This document shows positions 6,309 to 9,067 of a stretch of 9,067 nt of DNA, in pieces. The position numbers and the translations under genes are program-made. Every line of letters starts with the position of its first letter. Positions within the stretch are counted from its first letter, which is position 1. The stretch is from Planctomycetota bacterium (GTDB lineage: Bacteria; Planctomycetota; Phycisphaerae; Phycisphaerales; UBA1924): assembly GCA_023434205.1 (NCBI GenBank), contig JAEYTB010000262.1:1-9067 (forward strand). The letters are read 5' to 3'. The notes below the pieces were generated by a model. The model worked only from the letters and a program-made list of their open reading frames with translations, had not been told where the DNA came from and did not search any database.

Positions 6309-6377
6309 TCCGGTCCGGCGAGGGGATGGTACTCAAGGAGGAGCGACCCATCGCCCGGTGCGTTGGCGGCGTGGGGC

Positions 6378-6384
6378 AAAGGAG
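6378..6384 (+). promoter_or_regulatory. Ribosome binding site deciding start 6393
   Basis: AAAGGAG with an 8-nt spacer precedes ATG 6393, where a lipoprotein signal peptide begins. The same frame is open back to 5874, but that part is antisense to the VOC gene. Confidence 0.75.
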
Positions 6385-6392
6385 TGCAGGTC

Positions 6393-6716
6393 ATGAGGCG
6401 AATGCTTGGCGTGGTTCTGGGCGCGGCGTTGCTGGGCCTGGTGGGGTGCGACTCGAACGACCGCGACGATCGGTACGACGATGACTACCGGGGCACGGTG
6501 GTGAGCCGAGACCGCATCGATGACCGGCGTGACTGGGAGCAGCGTGAACGCTGGGACGATGACCGGTGGGACCGGGAGCGGGACTGGGATCGGCGTGAAT
6601 GGGAGCGGCGGCAGCGCGATCGCGACTGGGACCAGGACTGGGATGATCGCGACGACGGCGTGCGGAGCGATCCGCGGTACCGGGACGTGCCGTGGGGTCA
6701 GCCGGAACGGCGTTGA
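6393..6716 (+). CDS. Small Asp/Arg/Trp-rich lipoprotein
   Basis: The protein is 107 aa. Residues 1-19 are a lipoprotein signal peptide (MRRM, hydrophobic stretch, lipobox LVGC) with Cys19 as the lipidation site. Asp20 at +2 would favour inner-membrane retention by the E. coli Lol rule; whether planctomycetes follow that rule is not known to me. Nearly all of the mature part is low complexity: Asp, Arg and Glu alternate, with tryptophans at 48, 54, 59, 65, 70, 79 and 83 (spacings mostly 5-6). Acidic and basic residues are both abundant. I recognise no family and assign no function. A charged, possibly disordered or helical periplasmic tether or binding surface is conceivable. The start is fixed by the lipobox and ribosome binding site. 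The gene is divergent from VOC and convergent with the antiporter, with a strong hairpin 8 nt after its stop. Confidence 0.72.
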   Translation: MRRMLGVVLGAALLGLVGCDSNDRDDRYDDDYRGTVVSRDRIDDRRDWEQRERWDDDRWDRERDWDRREWERRQRDRDWDQDWDDRDDGVRSDPRYRDVPWGQPERR

Positions 6717-6723
6717 CCGGACG

Positions 6724-6751
6724 GGCGGGGCGTCGCTGGGGGCGCCCCGCC
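6724..6751. terminator. Strong hairpin between convergent genes
   Basis: GGCGGGGCG (6724-6732) and CGCCCCGCC (6743-6751) form a perfect 9-bp all-GC stem with a 10-nt loop. It fills the 36-nt gap between the lipoprotein stop and the antiporter stop (6753-6755). It can act in both directions. There is no T-tract on either side, so it is not a classical intrinsic terminator; it may be a pause or RNA 3'-end stabilising hairpin. Confidence 0.55.
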
Positions 6752-6752
6752 G

Positions 6753-8651
6753 TCAGGTGCGGATTCCCCAGAGCTTGCGGACCGCGCCCAGGAGCTTGTC
6801 GATGGTCTCCCGGTCGACGTTGCGGCGCTCCATGACGTGGCGGGCGAGGGCGATGCCGGCCTCGCCCTCTTCGAAGATGGACTTGCTGGCCCCGGCGTGC
6901 TTGAGCTCGTCGAGCTCGCGGAGGTAGCGTGCGCGGACGGTGACCTCGACGTTGGGGTTGATGTCCTTGGCCATCATGACCATCGCGCCGCGTTCGCTGC
7001 TGTGCGGGAGGGTGACGATGAGGTGCAGGGCGCGGTCCAGCCCCGCTTGAATGAGGACATCCCGCAGGCCCGCGTCGCCGTAGATCGCCAGACGGTTCTG
7101 GCGGTGCAGGGCCTGCACCGTGTCCATGTTCATCTCGATGATGCAGGTCTCCATCCCGCTGTCGCGCAGGAGGGCGTCTACGAGGCGGCCGACCGGGCCG
7201 TACCCGACGATGACCGCCAGCGGCTTCTCGGGCCTGACCTCTTCCTTGACGCGCTGGGAGCTCTTGTTGACGGCGTCGATCTTTCTCTGGGCGCGGGCGT
7301 TGAGCAGGTGCCACAGGCGCGGGTGCTTTCTCAGCCACGCCTCGATCTGCTCCAGCCTGCCGAACACCAGCGGGTTGAGCGTGATGGAGATGATGGCGCA
7401 CGCCACGAGCAGGTTGTGGCCCTGGTCACCGATCAGACCGTTCTCGCGCGAGACCTGGGACAGGATGAAGCTGAACTCGCCAATCTGGGCCAGGCCCAGC
7501 GCGACCGTGAGCCCCGTCTTGACGGGGTACCCCAGCACCGCGACCACCACCAGGGCCGTGATCGGCTTGACCAGCAGCACGATGCCCAGGCCCGCGGCGG
7601 TCATGAGGGGGTAGTCAATGACGAACCGGGGGTCGAAGAGCATGCCCACGGCGACGAAGAAGAGCACGGCGAAGGCATCGCGCATCGGCAGGGCGTCCGC
7701 CGCGGCCTGATGGCTGACGGGCGACTGGGCGACCACCATCCCGGCGAGGAAGGCGCCCAGGGCGACCGACGCGCCGAAGAACACCGCCGAACCCACGGCG
7801 ATGGCCACGCTCAGCACGAGGACGGTGAGCGTGAACAGCTCGCGGGAGCGGAGCTTGGCGACGCGGATCAGGATCCAGGGCACGACCTTGGAGCCCGCGA
7901 GCAGCACGATGGCGACGAGGGCGACAAGCTTCCCCACGGCCCAGGCGATGGCCTGCCAGCCGCCGGACGCGGACGCGTGGACTTTAACCTCCTGGGCCGT
8001 AGCCTCGTGGAGCGCGGCCTTGGCGACCTCGACGGCGTGGCGGGCGCGCTCGATCGCCGTGGCGTCGGGGGCGAGTTCCTTGAGCACCGGGTCGGCGGCA
8101 CTGGCGGTTTCGGGCAGCTCGATCCCGCCGCCCATCGCGGCAAGCATGGGGACCATGACCAGGGCCAGGACCGTGAAGATGTCCTCCACGATCAGCCAGC
8201 CGACCGCCGCGTGACCGGGGGCGGAGCTGAGCATGTGCTTGTCCATGAGCACGCGGAGAAGGACCACGGTGCTGGCCACGGCCATGGCCATGCCCAGCAC
8301 GATGCCGGTGCGGAGGGGCCAGCCGAAGAAGTGGAAAACGGCCATGGCCACCAGTGTGGCGACAAGGCTCTGAACGACGGCGCCCGGGATCGCGATCCAC
8401 CTGACGGCCAGGAGGTCCTTGATGTGGAAGTGCAGGCCGACGCCGAACATCAGCAGGATGACGCCGACCTCGGCGAGCTGCTGGGCGAGGTCGATGTCGC
8501 CGACATAGCCGGGGGTGTAGGGGCCGATGGCCACGCCGGCGAGCAGGTAGCCCACGATGGGGCTGAGCCGGAGCTTCTGCGTGATGATGCCCAGCAGCCA
8601 GGCTGCCGCGAACGCGGCGGCGATGGTGGTGAGGAGGGGGACATTGTGCAT
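6753..8651 (-). CDS. ybaL: YbaL/Kef-type CPA2 cation:proton antiporter with TrkA-N domain
   Basis: The protein is 632 aa and closely resembles E. coli YbaL along its length as I recall it. The N-terminal Na+/H+ exchanger domain (about 1-430) has LSPIVGYLLAGVAIGPYTPGYV (29-50), LAEVGVILLMFGVGLHF (59-75), GWLIVEDIFTVLAL (151-164) with the ED pair of CPA2 ion sites, DAFAVLFFVAVGMLFDP (325-341) and GLAQIGEFSFIL (386-397). A linker precedes a C-terminal Rossmann RCK/TrkA-N domain (about 476-605), with GYGPVG at 483-488 and Glu506 ending the second strand, as expected for NAD(H) binding. It should exchange K+ or Na+ for H+ across the inner membrane under nucleotide control. An Ala/Glu-rich hydrophilic insert (about 176-230) between helices is longer than in YbaL. 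ATG 8651 is chosen; ATG 8783 would prepend a soluble stretch across the divergent promoter. Confidence 0.92.
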   Translation of the reverse strand: MHNVPLLTTIAAAFAAAWLLGIITQKLRLSPIVGYLLAGVAIGPYTPGYVGDIDLAQQLAEVGVILLMFGVGLHFHIKDLLAVRWIAIPGAVVQSLVATLVAMAVFHFFGWPLRTGIVLGMAMAVASTVVLLRVLMDKHMLSSAPGHAAVGWLIVEDIFTVLALVMVPMLAAMGGGIELPETASAADPVLKELAPDATAIERARHAVEVAKAALHEATAQEVKVHASASGGWQAIAWAVGKLVALVAIVLLAGSKVVPWILIRVAKLRSRELFTLTVLVLSVAIAVGSAVFFGASVALGAFLAGMVVAQSPVSHQAAADALPMRDAFAVLFFVAVGMLFDPRFVIDYPLMTAAGLGIVLLVKPITALVVVAVLGYPVKTGLTVALGLAQIGEFSFILSQVSRENGLIGDQGHNLLVACAIISITLNPLVFGRLEQIEAWLRKHPRLWHLLNARAQRKIDAVNKSSQRVKEEVRPEKPLAVIVGYGPVGRLVDALLRDSGMETCIIEMNMDTVQALHRQNRLAIYGDAGLRDVLIQAGLDRALHLIVTLPHSSERGAMVMMAKDINPNVEVTVRARYLRELDELKHAGASKSIFEEGEAGIALARHVMERRNVDRETIDKLLGAVRKLWGIRT

Positions 8652-8659
8652 GCGGGGCA

Positions 8660-8688
8660 ACCATACCCCATCCGAACGGCCCGGCCAA
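8660..8688 (-). promoter_or_regulatory. Candidate promoter of the antiporter gene
   Basis: On the minus strand TTGGCC (8688-8683) is separated by exactly 17 nt from TATGGT (8665-8660). TATGGT fits TAnnnT and ends 8 nt before ATG 8651. Initiation at normal spacing would fall at or just before the start codon, so the transcript would be leaderless or nearly so. This fits the absence of a Shine-Dalgarno sequence. Confidence 0.4.
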
Positions 8689-8727
8689 GCCGGCGGAACG
8701 GGTCTGGTGAAGAGGGTGGAACTGACG

Positions 8728-8753
8728 ATTGAAGAATGATAAACTTCTTCAAT
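8728..8753. promoter_or_regulatory. Perfect 9-bp inverted repeat over the wHTH -10 and start codon
   Basis: ATTGAAGAA (8728-8736) and TTCTTCAAT (8745-8753) are exact inverted copies around the 8-nt spacer TGATAAAC. The element is AT-rich in a GC-rich setting. The -10-like TAAACT (8740-8745) lies in the spacer and right arm, and the right arm covers the first two bases of ATG 8752. A dimeric winged-helix protein bound here would block initiation. Autoregulation by the adjacent gene product is the simplest reading. The antiporter promoter ends 40 nt away and could also be affected. Confidence 0.6.
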
Positions 8754-9067
8754 GGTCCCGCAGGAAGCGTACACAATCCGCAAGCCGGCCCAGGTGCGGG
8801 CGCTGCGCTCCCCCGCGCGGCAGGAGATCGTGGACGGGCTGGCGTCCGCGGGCCCCAGCTCCGCGGCGGAGCTGGCGCGGCTGCTGGGCCGGACGCCCGA
8901 CGCGCTGTACTTCCACCTGAAGGCGCTGCAAAAAGTGGGGCTGGTGGTGGAGCGTGAGCCGCGGAAGAACGGGCGGCACGTGGCGGCGGTGTACGACCTC
9001 CCCGGGCGGCCGCTGCGGCTGGTGTATGAGTCGCCGGTGAGGCGGGCGGACGTGGCGGGCGTGGTGC
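8752..9067 (+). CDS. ArsR-like winged-helix transcriptional regulator (5' part, cut by window end)
   Basis: The frame runs from ATG 8752 to the end of the window with no stop, giving 105 residues. Residues 12-82 form a winged helix-turn-helix of the ArsR type: VRALRSPARQEIVDGLAS (15-32), then SSAAELARLLGRTPDALYFHLKALQKVGLVV (36-66) with the recognition helix at DALYFHLKAL, and a wing ending in GRHVAAVYDL (74-83). No cysteine or histidine cluster typical of metal-sensing ArsR proteins is present in the visible part, so the signal is unknown. The missing C-terminal part could hold a sensing or dimerisation domain. It is divergent from the antiporter (100-nt gap). No Shine-Dalgarno sequence is seen; a -10-like TAAACT ends 6 nt before the ATG, suggesting a leaderless mRNA. 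The palindrome at 8728-8753 is a likely binding site. Confidence 0.82.
   Translation, partial: MVPQEAYTIRKPAQVRALRSPARQEIVDGLASAGPSSAAELARLLGRTPDALYFHLKALQKVGLVVEREPRKNGRHVAAVYDLPGRPLRLVYESPVRRADVAGVV

Noticed and set aside
6335..6343. AAGGAGGAG, a strong Shine-Dalgarno match in the VOC/lipoprotein gap
   Set aside because: No ATG, GTG or TTG lies at the right distance. The lipoprotein has its own RBS 40 nt further on.
5874..6392. Upstream in-frame extension of the lipoprotein to an ATG at 5874
   Set aside because: It is antisense to the VOC gene. The lipoprotein signal peptide and RBS fix the start at 6393.
6391..7401. Minus-strand 336-codon frame overlapping the antiporter 3' half and the lipoprotein
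   Set aside because: Its translation is Arg/Pro-rich, and it overlaps two better-supported genes and the terminator-like hairpin.
6837..8732. Plus-strand 631-codon open frame opposite the antiporter
   Set aside because: It is a shadow of the antiporter frame: Asp/Glu/Gly/His-rich, with no domain, and runs through the antiporter's promoter.
8652..8783. N-terminal extension of the antiporter to ATG 8783
   Set aside because: It would add 44 non-conserved residues crossing the divergent promoter and the start of the wHTH gene. MHNVPLLTT at 8651 matches the YbaL N-terminus.

Overview
This is a GC-rich, densely coding bacterial segment. It most resembles a planctomycete of the Phycisphaerae/Phycisphaerales type. 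The best lineage clue is the secreted protein at 4136-5278, which ends in two Cys-containing, Asp-rich dockerin-like repeats with the core TDADIEAFF. I associate this repeat with that group from memory; no search was possible. Third codon positions are so GC-rich that long spurious frames stay open on the opposite strand, including one of about 885 codons running antisense through the secreted-protein gene.

Layout, left to right: (1) 53-1591 (+), a DUF2330-like membrane-anchored exported protein; (2) 1624-2505 (-) and 2531-3910 (-), a class IV (D-amino-acid-transaminase-like) aminotransferase preceded by an APC-family amino acid permease, an apparent two-gene operon with a 25-nt gap; (3) 3911-4135, a 225-nt divergent intergenic region with a four-copy 7-bp G-tract repeat (a textbook G-quadruplex motif) and a candidate promoter; (4) 4136-5278 (+), the secreted dockerin-repeat protein; (5) 5305-5754 (-) and 5751-6257 (-), ruvX and a VOC/glyoxalase-fold protein that overlap by four bases, with ruvX probably starting at CTG; (6) 6393-6716 (+), a small lipoprotein dominated by Asp, Arg and Trp; (7) 6753-8651 (-), a YbaL/Kef-type CPA2 cation:proton antiporter with a C-terminal TrkA-N domain; (8) 8752-9067 (+), the 5' part of a winged-helix ArsR-like regulator cut by the window end, with a perfect 9-bp inverted repeat over its -10 region and start codon.

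The genes look like ordinary chromosomal housekeeping and envelope functions. They do not form one pathway: there is amino acid uptake/transamination, recombination/RNA processing (ruvX), ion homeostasis, and three exported proteins. I see no tRNA, rRNA, CRISPR array, insertion sequence, phage gene or integrase, and no stretch over 300 bases lacks a gene.

No clear new multi-gene system is present. The points that most deserve a second look are: recurrent -10-like hexamers placed 6-8 nt before start codons without Shine-Dalgarno sequences (suggesting leaderless transcripts); the operator-like palindrome at the wHTH start; the CTG start of ruvX; the G-quadruplex motif in the permease/dockerin divergent region; and the unusual W-D-R lipoprotein.
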